Origin: Gordionus sp. m RMFG-2023
Taxonomy: Eukaryota; Nematomorpha; Gordioida; Chordodea; Parachordodidae
Length of the DNA stretch: 64,000 bases
Reading direction: 5' to 3'
NCBI RefSeq assembly: GCF_954871325.1
Contig: NC_088778.1
Location: 16,953,666 to 17,017,665 of the forward strand
Shown: one piece after another, positions 24,238 to 37,570 of the stretch
How the letters are laid out: every line of letters begins with the position of its first letter
Numbering within the stretch: the stretch's first letter is position 1
The notes under the pieces: generated by a model
The model's input: the letters and a program-made list of their open reading frames with translations, nothing else
Told to the model about the DNA's origin: nothing
Database searches by the model: none
Position numbers and translations under genes: made by a program

Positions 24238-24573
24238 ATGGCTTCCTTCGTCAGAATAGGAAATAAAATTATTAAAATAGAAATACGAGAGGTTGACGGA
24301 TCCGTAGAGTCGAAGAAATGGATAGAAGCTGCCCAGTTGGAGGCACAACAAAGATATGGAGAGTTATTGCAAGAAGTAACGAAAAGACCAAGATATGTGA
24401 CCAGAACAGATCAAGATTGGGTCAGGAAAAGTCGAATTAAGTGTTGGTCATGCGGAGGCACCCACAAGTTACGTTACTGTCCAACTGCGGCGTTAACCTC
24501 CGACAACAATGCCCTGCTATCGATAAGGGAGGATATTGACCAGCCTAAATCTTCCACGAAAGTGGGTTTTTAA
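24238..24573 (+). other. extra 3' frame of Ty3-type element 1, with zinc-knuckle-like motif
   Basis: An open frame of 111 codons lies after the pol part and just before the right LTR. It contains CWSCGGTHKLRYC, close to a retroviral-type zinc knuckle. The other Ty3-type element has a related start at the same place (from 39258). Pol downstream frames are uncommon in Ty3 relatives. No function can be given beyond likely nucleic-acid binding. Confidence 0.5.
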
Positions 24574-24592
24574 GGGGGATGGTGTTGTATTT

Positions 24593-25042
24593 ATTCATTT
24601 TTTTAAATAATTAATTCCTTTTTTTTATTAATTTTTTTTATATTGTTATGTAATTACTTTTTTGAATATTATAATTAGTTATTATTGTGGTGTTTATTCA
24701 TTTTTTTAAATAATGAATTCCTTTTTTTTATATTTTGAATATTATAATTAGTTATTATTATATATAATAATTTTAGTTGGGCATTGTTAGTATATGTTAA
24801 AATTATTATTCGTTATTCAAATTTTTTTTGGTTAAAAAAAATGTTATTTGAATATTAAAAGAAAAAAGATACATATACGAAACAAAATCATTTTAAATTA
24901 TCATTCACCAATTATTATTCAATTAATTCTATTTCAAAATAAAGTTACCCGTACTTCTAAATGCAAAAAAGGTTTGATGTTATATATATTTTAATATTTA
25001 ATCTTCCTTTTTTTTTATAATAATCAACGTCAAAATCTAACA
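24593..25042 (+). repeat. right LTR of Ty3-type element 1
   Basis: 450 bp, starting tgttgtatttattc and ending tctaaca, preceded by a purine tract (aagggggatgg). The target-site copy aatag follows at 25043-25047. Confidence 0.92.
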
Positions 25043-25058
25043 AATAGTTTTAGATATT

Positions 25059-27526
25059 ATGGATTTAGTGATCATAGAAGAAGAAATCGAATTTCATCTT
25101 AAACCTCTAAAAGATGTTGATCCAAATGATCAAACAAATTTAAGGGTAAAATGCCTTTTGTGTTTAAATAAAATTATTTTATTTTCAAAAGGGAGCAGCT
25201 TCAATCTAAAAAGGCATCTAAAAGTAAAAAATCTTTCTTTTAAATACAAAATGATGACTATATTTTTTTTATTTTGGAATATTTTTTTTTAAAATGGTTA
25301 TAATTATTTTTGGACAATTTATTATAGTTGAGCTTGGGTTGTTAGATATGATGCTTTTTTAAATATACTTTAATATTTATTTTAATTTTTTCATTACTTG
25401 TTCAACCTCCTTATTTATACATTTTCTAAACTTAATTAAAGTTATTCTATTTTATATAAACGTGCTTAATTTATTTAATTGTATTGTAACATCCAAATTA
25501 AAAATATACATTTTATTATGTTAACCAATTTATATTTTATTTTATTCATTTTATTCTTATTTTATTTTGATCAACTTTTTAGCGTTTTATTTTAACAATA
25601 TAGAAACTTGAAAAATAATTATTTTTATATTAATCAGTAAAACATAATAATAAAAAACTCACAAATTAATAAAAATAAAATACATAAAAATGATTTTTAT
25701 ACTGCCCATTAAATATTTGTCCATTTCTTATTAATAAAATCTAATAATTTAATGTTTAAGATTATTAGTTAAAAATAAAGTTGATTTTTATAAAACAAAT
25801 TTTAATTTAATTTATAAATTTATATCTAGAGAGTACGTGTTAATCAATATTCAAAAATTGAAAATCATATCAATAGTTATAATAAAAAATATATTAGCCA
25901 AAAAATAAAGTATTCTGAGAAAAAACAGTCACTATTAAATTTTAGTCAAAAAAATCATGAACCTACAAAAACTGAAAGAGATAATGCAATCATTGATAAT
26001 GTCGTTGAGACAATAGTTCCATTATTAACTGTAGACAATTCTAGCTTTATTAAAATGATAAAAACGTTTTCCCCCTCAACAAAGTTAATGTGCCGCCAAA
26101 CACTAGTAGCAAAGATATGTTTGGGTTATGATAAAATGAAAGATGATATTATAAATTATAGAGATGCTTTCTGAATCGTATATGTGTAACAACTGATTGC
26201 TGGAGTGGATTTAGAAGGTTAGTGCCTATCTTTTTAAATGTGCTTGATTAATTCAACATTTTATAAAGGTCTTTTTGGGGTGTAACAGCTCATTAGATTG
26301 ACTCAAAGTCATTGCAAAGAAAATCTGGAGCTTTAGCCCTAAAACGTGTTCCAGGCATACACACTTTCGATGTTTTGGTCAAGATTATTATTGATATACA
26401 TAAAAGTTTCAAAATTCAGAACAAAGTAATAAAAACCATTACTGATAATGGTAGAAACTTTGTGGAGGCATTTAGGTAATCTTAATATTCATTTTAAAAT
26501 GATAAATTTCCTTTTATTTTTTAGAATGTTTGAAGATAAAAGTTCTGAGATGGCAATTTGTGGATGTTGATAATATCCTAAATAACAGGACAGAAAGCTA
26601 TGGTTATCTTCCATAACATTCACGATCACAATATCAATTTGTTGACCACCGTTGATGCAGAGAAAGCTCTAGCTGATAGTAGCTTTAAAATAATATCACA
26701 ACGTTCCTTCCAAAAGTGTCAATCAATATGAAATAAATAAAACATGTCTACTAATATGGCAAATAACATTATCAAAAAATTGAGTAGGTATCTGATATGC
26801 CCAAATTCCACTATATGGAATTCATATTATGATTCTATGGTTTTGCTAGATAAAATATTAGGTGATAAAAAGGACCTTGATGAATCATGTGATAACCACG
26901 GGCTTATACGTTTTAACTCAAGAAGGTAAATTTATTAAAGAGTATAGCCAAGTAAAAAATAATATGATCGTTATCTAAGGAAAATAAATAAATTTTAGGT
27001 TATGAAACCTTTGAAAAAAGCGCTAAAAATCCTTGAAGGGGTCATATGGATATGGGTTTTCTAACTCCAACCATTTCTAAACTTATTTCAAAATTAAACG
27101 ACTTAGTAGATTTAGAGTTTTGCACCTCTTGTAAAGTCTCTTATAAGCAGTATTAATAAAAGGTTTATAAAATAAATTATATCTATTTAAATAACTTTAT
27201 TGCAGATTTTCAAATGTTTATAATGATAATAATATCATAGCAGCTTTTCATTCTGCATTCAAATTAAATTGGGAATGTATAAAAAATTCACAAAATATGG
27301 AACTAAAATACAAATTGATTAATTTTTTAAGAAAATAAATAAAATAGCTACTAGTTGGGAACCCTGCAATGATTTGGAAGATTTTTTGGATTTCATGAAT
27401 TTGATCATCAGAAAGATAATATTTTTTAAATATATGATACCAAAATTACTATTTTTGAAAAATTCCCTGAATTAAAAAATATCTTTATAAAATACAATAC
27501 CCCGCTTTCCTCTAGTGCTCCTGTGT
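25059..27526 (+). pseudogene. hAT-A transposase relic
   Basis: The plus strand begins at ATG 25059 with a BED zinc finger (VKCLLCLNK, then SSFNLKRHLK). The hAT core start follows at about 25985-26125 (VETIVPLLTVDNSSFIKMIK, then CRQTLVAK). Catalytic-region pieces lie at about 26190-26215 (TTDCWSG) and about 26437-26480 (ITDNGRNFVEAFR). The dimerisation region ends near 27500-27526 with TPLSSSAPV. Frames change several times and stops intervene; some gaps near gt...ag could be introns. The order agrees with one complete but decayed transposase. Confidence 0.85.
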
Positions 27527-30128
27527 AGAGCCTGGATGTTTGTTAGATTCCAGGGGCGTCACTAGCCTTTACAATCTCAGGGGGTTCAACTAAAAATTTT
27601 TAATAGGGGGCTTCGCCCCACATACTCCCAAAGGCTGGTAATATATTATACTTTTAAAATTTGCTAACTCTAAACAATTATTCTGAATTTTATATTTTGT
27701 CATTTATTATATTTTGCATACAAAATAAACTAACATATAAATAATTAAAACAATACAAGATATATCTGAAAATAATGTTTTTAATACAAAATCTATTTAT
27801 TAAAGTATAAAATATTTTCGATGGTTGATATAAAAAAAATTTTCCGTCTAAAGAATTACAAGTGATAAGAAATGTTAATTTTCATACATATGCCTCAATT
27901 GATAATGGTTTTTAAAAACCGCATATAAGGCTATATAATTCTTAGCAACTTACATTGACAAAAGGTCATGAAACTAATATAACTCTGTTACCATTTTAGA
28001 CAATGTTTTATAGAATGGACTAATAAGAAAAATTTATATGCCTTACCAAATTAACAATTCTTGACGAAGAGAATATAAACGACTAATCCAAATCATAAAA
28101 ATATATGGTAGTTAGAGCTTCCTCTTAGATGACATGATGGAAGCTAGATTAATAATCGAGAAAATTGAGATATTATATATCTTCCATTTTTTATGATATA
28201 TATAAACGACTACACAATTGACAATTATTGCTTATCTAAAATATGCTAGCAGCTATAGTAATAATCTTAAATTACATAGCTACACAATAAATAGATGCTG
28301 GTTAATTTGCAGTCATAGCCATGACACCTACGATAAATACTAATATCAGAATTTATTATGTTAGATAAATTGATAAAACAAAAACACTAAAAATATTTAG
28401 AAAATCGAATCCTATGAGTTATTTACACGGCAAGGATGACATATTAGATATTAAACATTTTATAACTATAAAATAAGATGACTAATAAAAACTTACCTTT
28501 GAAACGATAAAAAAAAAAATCCGAATGAATGATATAATCTTTTTTTTTTCTATATATAAATATTTTTTTTTTACAACTACAACATAATTATGAAAAAAAA
28601 TAAATAATTAAAAACAACTTAATTCTACGCGTTAAGAGAAAAAAAACAATTTTTATTTATTTTCCTTTCTCTTTTATAATTAATATTTTATTAATTAATA
28701 ACAAATAAAAACCTAGCTTTTACAAATAATATTTAATTTTCTAATAACAAATAGAAATATAGCTTTTACAAATAATATTTATTTATCTTATAACAAATAA
28801 AAATATAGCTTATACAAATAATATTTAATTATCTAATAACAAATAAAAATATAGCGCAGGTCCACCCTAAAAAAAATTATCTTCCTCCTGACCAAGAATT
28901 CCATTATATCCTTTCAACTTTTTCTCCACCCTCCCGATCCTCCTCCACATTCAACGATTCCTGGATTGTTGACTCCTCCACTCCCTCCTCATTGCTCCGT
29001 TCGTCCTCAGTTCCATCTCGAGCCTCCAGGTGATTTCCCGTCCTCACCAATTCCACATCCGAGTCTGGCTGACTATCGCATCCACCCGCTCTTGAGTTGC
29101 TTCCACAATTCCAACCGCAGGATCGGGATCTCCCCATCTTCCCGTGTCCGGATCATACTCCCATTGTTCGTAGACCCTAATCGGTTCCACTGGCCTATGA
29201 TTCTCCCCGCTCCACGGACACCACCGTTGAAGATGTCCCCGCTCCCCACAGTATAGCACTGCCGATACTCCGTTTCTGACCCTCTTCTCCCTCCTATTCT
29301 TGTATTCACTGACGCTCGTAATTCATTCTTTGGGAACAACCTCTGTCTAGGGCTCAAAATTAGTTCTATTTATATGTCTTCATATATCCAGCTTCTTATG
29401 AGAGGCATCATTCTGATTTTAGGTAATTTATAAATATTTAATATTCCCTTCCCGCTCCTCAATATTCTCCTTTTAATAATTTATTTATTTCTATACTATA
29501 TTCATTTAAACAATTACTTATTTGTTATTATTTATTATATTTTAAATTCCGCGCACCTTTCCTAGTTATTGTTAATCAAATATAAATTAATCGAAATAGA
29601 ACAAAAAAATTAATCGAAATAGAACAAAAAAAATTAATTTCTTTAAAGTTTATTTCTTTCCTCCTTTTATATTATTTCTAATATTCCACCGTCACCCTGA
29701 CCTTCCCCATTTAATTTTCTTTTAACTTATTTTTATCTTTTTTTCAATTGTCACTTGATTTATTATCTTACCCAAATCTTCCTTTTCTTATTGCTACAAC
29801 CCAAATTAACTATATTCATCCTATTTTTTTTATTCCTTAACGTCATCCCGACCTTTCAAATTTTAACTTTTCTCCAATTTACTTAATTTTTCTTTCAGTT
29901 GTTACTTAATTTATTACCCTATTTTCTTTTAACACTTTTTACATATCTAAAATTAACTTTATTTTTATTAACAACCCAACTTTATTTTTTTATTAACAAC
30001 CCATTTCAATGCAGCTGTCTTCATAACTCAATTAATTGCCTTGCCCACGTCTTTACTTGCATACATTTAAAATAACTTCGTATTTCCTCCCCCTCTCAAA
30101 GTGACTCTACAAAAAATTTTCCACCTAA

Positions 30129-30510
30129 GGAATTATTTTAACGGTTCTACCACTGCTGGTTTAAGGATAACCAACCCCTTTAAGAAATTTCCCTTTTACT
30201 CAGAAAATCCGATACTCCAAAATTTCCTATTTTACTTATACTTATTTGATAACGAATTATTTCAATGGTTCTTCCACCGCCGGTTTATGTATAACCCCTT
30301 TGAGCAATTTCCCTTTTACTCAGAAACGTTCATTATTCCGCGAATTCACTTCAATTTCCAAACTCCCATTTAATTATTGGATAATGAATTATTTTAATGG
30401 TTTCCTTCCCCCTTTCTTTCCTTTTTACTGCTGGTTAAAGCATAACCCATCCCTTTAAAAAATTTCCCTTTTAATCAGAAATCCAATACGCTAGTCCTAA
30501 AATTTCGTAT
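30129..30510. repeat. three imperfect ~130-bp tandem repeats
   Basis: Each unit has an attatttyaaygg start, a mostly pyrimidine-rich ccaccgccgg/ctgctgg part, a gnataacc word, and the shared ending aatttcccttttactcagaa (the last copy differs slightly). Open frames at 30101-30458 follow from the repeat and are not taken as genes. Confidence 0.75.
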
Positions 30511-30794
30511 CTTACTTAATTATAAATTCTCCTATTGCTTAACTACAAATTTCTCACAATATCCTCCTAACTATTTCCATTAGAGATCTGCAAAGTTGGA
30601 TTATCAATCGGAATATAGAAGCGGTTTTGGGATGGAATTAGATAACTAGGATTGGTCCATGGTACAGTTTTTGGGGAGTATTTTCATGGTGGGGTATATT
30701 TGTACCAATAACGAGTGAGGAATACGATGTTATGACGTTGAGAGAGAATGTGTTGCCGGGAATTGAGACCATGTTTAATGTGGGATCCAGAGAA

Positions 30795-31090
30795 AATAAT
30801 TCAGGGAGCGAAATAGAGAAAATTAATTTCAGGAGCAAAACAGATCGATAATTTAAGGAGCGAAATAAGAAGAAATAACTTTAGGAGCGTAACAAGGAGT
30901 GATAATGCAAGGAGCAATAATTTAGGGAGCAAAACAAGTCGACATAATTCAAGGAGCGATAAATTAAGGAGCGAAACCAGGAGCGATAATTTAAGGAGCA
31001 AAATAAGGAGAAACATTTATAGGAGCGATAATTTGAGGAGCGGAACCATGGAAGATAATAAGAGCGAAACTAGTGAGGATAATTTAAGAA
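30795..31090 (+). repeat. short-period repeat, aggagcgataatttaagg-like
   Basis: The words aggagcgaaa and aggagcgataattt alternate for about 300 bp at a spacing of roughly 12-15 bp. In one plus-strand frame this reads as repeated RSDNLRSE/RSKTR-like peptides. It lies beside a Ty3-like fragment, so it may be a linker that expanded. Confidence 0.7.
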
Positions 31091-31378
31091 ACAAAATGGG
31101 AAGAAGCAATTATTGAAATGAAGTAGGGGAAAGGAATTCTAGTGGAGAAATAAAGGTAAATAAAGTTTAAAAAAAGATATATAACAATTACCCGGGGCAG
31201 GTGGGACCTGCTATAGAGGGTCCTGATATTAGGAGAAGGGAGGAGAAAGGAGAAATTGGAAAAGGGGAGGTAGGATGGCCGCAAGAAAGGCAGAGAGTGG
31301 TGCCGGCGAAGATGTCAGAGAATCGGGGAGTAAGGGAGAACAGGCCACCGACCAGTGAAGAAGAATTGATAACTAATG

Positions 31379-33297
31379 CAGTGGCGTCGCTAGGAGAGGG
31401 CGCGCAGGGGCTCGAGCCCCATGAAAAATTTGAATAGCCCCCTGAAGCAAAAATTTTTTTTTAAATTGCTCCCCTTGAACTAAAAATTAATTTTTTAATT
31501 GCCCCCTGAACGATTCCTTTTATAATTCTATTGAGTAATATATAGATTTAATTTTATTATTTAAAAATTAATAAAACTATCTAATTTTTTATTAAATGAA
31601 TACTATTTTAATTATTAGATTAGATGATAGATATAAATTATATGTTCACTCTGTCATCTTGTAATCAAATTCTGTGTTAAAAATATATCAATATCACTCA
31701 CTAAATATTAATTTAGCATTAACAGTTGAAGCTTTATTATTTAAATTATTATATAACCTTAATTAAATAAATAATAATTTAAAATTAACAAATTTAATAT
31801 TCTAATTAGCCGAGTTCAAAATCAATAATCAACTATATTATTGATATTTAAATTTAATTACCATGCCTCTTCTTAAAATTATTTTCAACGTCCAAATCCA
31901 AATAAGTATAAAAGATTTATTTATAAAAAGTAAGTAAACATATAGTTTATGATCCTCTATTAGATATAATTGGTTATTAAATATTAGATTAAATACCACT
32001 TTTAAAGACGTATTTGACAGTTATATAACATATTACAGTTAATATGTAATAAATTTTACTAATAAATGCTTTTGATAATAAATATAAGTAATAAATTGCT
32101 TTTAAATATTTAACGCCATCTATATTTATTTAGAAATATTTTTAAAAATTTAACATCTTATCATTTATCCCAGAATGGTTGCAATAAATTAGATAACTTT
32201 TCTTCTCTTTTTTACGTGTATTTAGGAAAGCTATTTTTTTCTTATTTGAAAAACAGTTTTGAGTTAAATTTTTATATTTTTGATATTATTACAAACTACT
32301 ACTATTTTAAGATATAATATATCAAGTAGAGGTGGTGCGACAATAATATATAAAATCTTAATTAATTTCTTTTATCATATCACTCTGGTTCTTATTTTAT
32401 AGTGACAAAATGTTTCATTTCTAATATTACATCCCTGCCTTGTAAATAACTCAAGGCTTCAATACATTTGCATAATGTCTTCTAAAGATCTTTAGTGTTT
32501 TTGTTTTATCAATTTATCTAGCATAATAAATTCTGATATAAGTTAATATAGTGAGTGTCATGGCTATGACCTCAAATTAACCAGCATCTATTATTTGCGT
32601 GGCTATGTAATTTAAGATTAATATTACAGCTGCTGAGAGCATATGATAGCATATTTTATAAGCAATAATGGTCAACTGTGTAGTTGTTTATATATTATTA
32701 AAAATGGAAGATAATCTTTTAGAAATTTAATATCTCACAATTTTTTTCTCAATTACTTATCTAGCTTACATCTTGTCATTTAAGAGGAAGCACTAACCAC
32801 CATATAGTTTTATGATTTGGATTATCGTTTATATTCTCTTCTCCATGAATTGATTTGGTTAGGCCTATAAATTTTTCCTTATTAGTCCATTCTATAAAAC
32901 ATTGTCTAAAATGGTAACAGAGAGTTTTATTAGTTTCATGACCTTTTGTCAATGTAACTTGCTAGAATTATATAGCCTTATGTGGTTTTTAAAAACCATT
33001 ATCAATTGAGGTATATGCATGAATTAAATAACCTTTTTTATCACTTGTAATTTTTTACGCAAAATTTTTTTATATCAGCAATCGAAAATATTTTATACTG
33101 TAATAAATAGATTTTGTATTATAATTGTCTAGAGTTAGCATATTTTAAAAATGTATAATTTATTATTATAAAACCAGGCCGAAGCCCGCGCAAAAGCGGG
33201 CCAAAGGCCCGCAAATTTAAGAGTATGGGAGGCTTGCCCCCCCCATAATATTTTTTTAGCTGAGCCCCTTAGATTGTAAAGGCTAGCGACGCCTTTA
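31379..33297. mobile_element. short relative of element X, inserted in reverse orientation
   Basis: A perfect 8-bp duplication aactaatg lies at 31371-31378 and 33298-33305. The left end (cagtggcgtcgctagg) matches the right end of X over about 1 kb (31379-32390 against 33655-40404 on the other strand). The right part (about 32440-33297) matches the left end of X (27551-28520) on the other strand. It is a 1.9-kb deletion derivative made of the two ends only, sitting inverted inside its larger kin. Confidence 0.9.
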
Positions 33298-36200
33298 AAC
33301 TAATGGGGAGGAGGGAAGAAAATTTGCTATGATCCAAGTGCAAGAAGGAGTTCGGAGATTAGTGCAAAGTTATCAGGAAATTTTTAACGAAGACTTGGGA
33401 TGCCTCAGAGATTATGAAGTAGATATTAAATATGTGCTATAATTTTATTTGTTATTAGATAATTATATATTATTTGTAAAAGCTATATTTTTATTTGTTA
33501 TTAATATTAGATAATTAAATATTATTTGTAAAAGCAAGGTTTTTATTTGTTATTAATTAATAAAATATTAATTGTAAAAGAGAAAGAAAATAAATAAAAA
33601 TTGTTTTTTTTTCTCTTAACGCGTAGAATTAAGTTGTTTTTTTTAAAATTATTTTTTTTTGAGTGATATGATGAAAGCAATTAAGATTTTATATATTATT
33701 GTCACACCACCTCTAGTGGTATATTATAACTTAAAATAATAGTAGTTCGTAATAATATCAAAAATATGCCCGTATTTAACTCAAAACTGTTTTTCAAAGA
33801 AGAAGAAAAATAGTTTTCTTAAAAACAAACACGTAAAAAAGAGTAGAAAAGATATCTAATTTATTATATATCCATTGTGGGATGAATAATAAGATGTTTA
33901 ATTATAATAATAATTTAAATAAATAGATGGCTTTAAATAGTTGAATGCAAATTGTTACTTATATTTATTATCAAAAGATTGATTAGTAAAATTTTAAAAA
34001 TATTAACTGTAGTATATTATATAACTGTCAAATACTTCTGCAAAAGTGGCATTTTTAATATTTTATAAATAATTAAATATAATAGAGGATTATAAACTAT
34101 ATGTCTACTTACTTTTTACAAATAAATCTTTTATACTTATTTGGATTTGGACTTTAAAAATAATTTTAGAAAGAGACATGATAATTAAATTTAAAAATCA
34201 ATAATATAGTTGATTAGTGATGTTAAACTCGGCTAATTACAATTAAATTTGTTAATTTTCAATTAATAAATTGTTAGATTTATGCGTATTTCAATTTTTA
34301 TGAATACTCAATAATTTGAATATGAATTATTTTTTTATATAATTATTTGTTTTATGAATATTGTTATTGGAGTATCAAAGTTTATAAATGATTATTTAAG
34401 GATATTCAAATATTTTAGTTTTTGAAATATATTATAATTTTATGAACTCTAATGTACTTTTAATTTTTTTTTGTATTAAAAAATTATTTTTAAACAGACA
34501 TAAAATTTGGAACTAAGGTAGAAAAATTTTTTTTATATATAAATTTATATATATATTTTTTTTAAAGGAAGATTATTTTATGTTATATAAATTTATTATC
34601 ATATTATTAGTTTTATTTATATTTTTATATTAATTTTTTAAGATTAGTTAAGATTGTTTTAATTAAGTGGTTATTGAGTACTTTATAATGTAATGTATAT
34701 TACACAAATAAATTTATTGAGTTTAATACTTATTTTAAGTTTTACGTTAGGATTAATAATAGGGAGAAATATATTGTTGATAAGATTAGAAAATAAAGAG
34801 TTAAAAAAAATTAAGAATGTTATAAAAAATGAAAATAAAATAAGTCAATTAGATAATATTAGGTCAGTCAAGTGTTACAGTTGTAGAAGATATGGACACA
34901 TTTCGAGGCAATGTGAATTAACCGAACATTTGAATTGCGCGAGATGTGGACGTAAAGGCCACATAGTTAGTGACCAATTGTAGAAGTTTCTTGGACAATA
35001 ATTTAGTATGTTTAAAATGCGGTCAAAGAGGATATGCTCAAGAAGCATGTAATAAATGACTATATAACGATAAAGATGATGTTATAAATTATAATATTAA
35101 TAGTATATCTGAATTTTATAATTTTAGTTATAATTTAGGAATAAATGATAATAATATAAACGATTTAAAATATATGAATAGATATAATTTTGATGATAAA
35201 ATGTTTTTAAAGGAAAAAGTTGAAATAGAAAATGCAAGTAAAATTGATTTAGAAAAAATTATAAGGAAAAATAAATGCCCTAGGATTAAGATAAAAATAG
35301 GTGAAATTGAAATATGCTTTTTATTGGACACAGGAGCCGAGATTAGTTTAATGAGTGTAAAAGAATTTAATAAATATTTTTCAAAAGAAAGATTCACAGC
35401 AAAGAGAATAAAAGTTAGACAATTAGATGGTAGCATGGTTAAAATTCTACGTTTTTTAGTGATAAAATTGTTAGATATAAATAAGGAAATAAAGTTATGG
35501 ATTACGACACTAAAAATGGAGCCTATTTTAGGATGGAATGACAATAAGAAGATAGGTCCTGTTTATAATTGGTGGTCTTTGTTTGAAAATGTCCGGGAGA
35601 ACAACAAAATAACTAAAGAGATAATAAGAAGATAGGATAAGTAGAAGACTGAGTTACCTTGTTTAAAAGTCAAACAGGATATAGTTCTTGATGAACTCAA
35701 AAATCGAACACCAGAATTTTTAATTAGATATAGAATCAACTTAGAAGAAAATAAGGAAATAGGAGATATAAAGACAATAGAGGTAAATTAAGTCGAAGTC
35801 AAACAACAAGGAATTAATAATATGGTACAACTGAATGTTGTAGAGGATAATTTTAACAAAGAAATAAAGATTATATTGAATAGGTATAAGGAAGTCTTTA
35901 AAGAAGAATTAGGTACTCTTAAAGATTTTGAAATAAATATACGATTAGAAGAAAATTATCGACCTAAATTTTGCGGCATAAGAAGATTACCTTTTTCGTG
36001 GTTAGAAGAGAAAGATAAAGAATTAAACAAATGGCTAAAAGAAGGAATAATAAGACCAATATTGCATAGTGTTTGGGCAACACCTTTAGTTCCCATGAAA
36101 ACCGAATAACAGTTTAAGACTGTGTATAGACTATAGAGTATCGGTTAACCCGTGGTTAATAAATGAAAAATATCCATTACCTAGAATAGAACAATTACTG

Positions 36201-36998
36201 GCTAATTTAAGAGGAGCAACAATTTTTTCGAAAATAGATATTTCTAATGCTTACTTGCAAATTAAGTAAGTGAGAAGACAAGTAAGATATTAACGATTAC
36301 AACGCATAGAGGATTATTTGCTTTTTGTCGTTTACCATTTGGTTTGAAAGTATCGGCTCCAATATTTCAAAGAACTATAGCGGCGTTATTTCAAGGAATA
36401 AAGGGAGTAATGTATTATTTAGACGATGTTTTGATATCTGGTAGAACAGAAGAACAACACAATACTAGGTTAGTTAAAGTGTTAGATACTATATTAGAAA
36501 ATGGTTTAAAAGCTAATATGAATAAGAGTGTTTTTGAAAGAGGAGAAATAAAGTATTTAGGACATATTATAAAGGGAAATGAAATTACTCCAATTGCAAA
36601 GAATATAGATAAGATAATGAATATGAGAGCCCCAAATAATAAAAATGAAGTACAGGCGTTTTTAGGAGCAACGAATTATTATCATAGGTTTGTTCAAAAT
36701 TTTTCAGAAATTGCCTCACCGTTGTATGATTTATTAAAGAAAAATAAAAGGTTTGAATGGGGAGAAGCACAGGAGAAAAGTTTCGAAAAATTGAAAATAA
36801 AGATGGTAGATAAACCGATTTTAAATTGTTTTGATGAGAATTTAGATATTATATTAGCGGTTGATGCATCTAATGAAGTTATAGGAGAAGATTTATTACA
36901 GATGAACGATAATATTGAGAAACCGATTTGATTTTTATCGAGACGGTTTAGTAGCACTGAGAAAAATTACTCCACGATCGAGAGAGAGGCTCTGGCTG

Positions 36999-37570
36999 CA
37001 GCGTCTACATGACAGGATTTTCACTGGATGCAATCCCCCTTCAAAAACCTTTGCCTACCCCCCTAAAAAATTCTCAACACCTTCGGCGGCGATATTTTCC
37101 CATTATTATTTTAGCCTTTTTAATTATAATGATACTCTTTTCAGATAATTTATAAAGGATAACTTAAATTAATCTATCTCTACTACCAACTATCGATATT
37201 TTGTGAATATAAAGAATTTATCTTTTAGATAATAAATTCAATTAAATCCTCTTACAATGAATTCATTATTATAACTTTATGAGCTTGCTGAAATATCTAA
37301 ACCTTTTAAATGTAATTTAAAATGATAGCAGAAAGTTTTATTTGGAAAACAATGTGTATGATTGTTTGCAATATATAGATTTGGTCGATGAATTGTATTA
37401 TAATAGTTCTATAATAAAAGTATTAATATAAATTTTGTCCTATTTCATCTCAAAATTCAATAGATAACCCCCCAAAAATTTATCATACCCCCATTAAAGC
37501 CGTCTACCCCCTACCCCCCTCAAAAATAGGATGCAAACTGTTCCTACCCTTCCCGCTCATGTAGACGCTG
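36999..37570. mobile_element. hAT MITE, CAGNGTCTACATGA family, copy B
   Basis: Both ends read CAGCGTCTACATGA inward. A perfect 8-bp duplication tctggctg lies at 36991-36998 and 37571-37578. The 572-bp body is a close match to copy A (6478-7057). It is inserted in the RNase H part of Ty3-type element 2 and is therefore younger than that element. Confidence 0.95.

Larger units (their letters stand above)
13493..25042 (+). mobile_element. Ty3-type LTR retroelement 1, broken fossil
   Basis: TG...CA LTRs and a perfect 5-bp duplication aatag (13488-13492 and 25043-25047) define the element. A primer-binding-site-like ttggtcc follows the left LTR at about 19477, and a purine tract precedes the right LTR. 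Parts in order on the plus strand: three zinc knuckles (about 19960-20143), aspartic protease (about 20640-20960), reverse transcriptase (about 21350-22130), RNase H (about 22250-22560), integrase (about 22950-23520), a tandem-repeat block (23865-24165) and a small extra frame with a knuckle (24238-24573). A LINE is inserted in the left LTR; without it the element would be about 6.1 kb. It is broken, with about five breaks. The two LTRs still look very alike, so it is fairly young. Confidence 0.93.
28598..33657. other. central segment of element X, bounded by ~260-bp inverted repeats
   Basis: The stretch at 28598-28860 matches 33430-33657 on the other strand, including ttctacgcgttaagag and several copies of an approximately 50-bp unit with aataacaaataaaaatatag. 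This may be a separate element with its own TIRs or the true core of X. Inside, 28862-29360 is clearly richer in G and C and has minus-strand frames with a knuckle-like CGERGHLQRWC. Fragments resembling the protease and early reverse-transcriptase parts of the local Ty3 family lie at about 30595-30780 and 33325-33435 on the plus strand. These are broken fossil pieces. The relative of X at 31379-33297 lies between them. Confidence 0.6.

Noticed and set aside
30101-30458. Overlapping plus-strand frames
   Set aside because: They follow from the three ~130-bp tandem repeats; the similarity between copies is at DNA level and no domain is seen.
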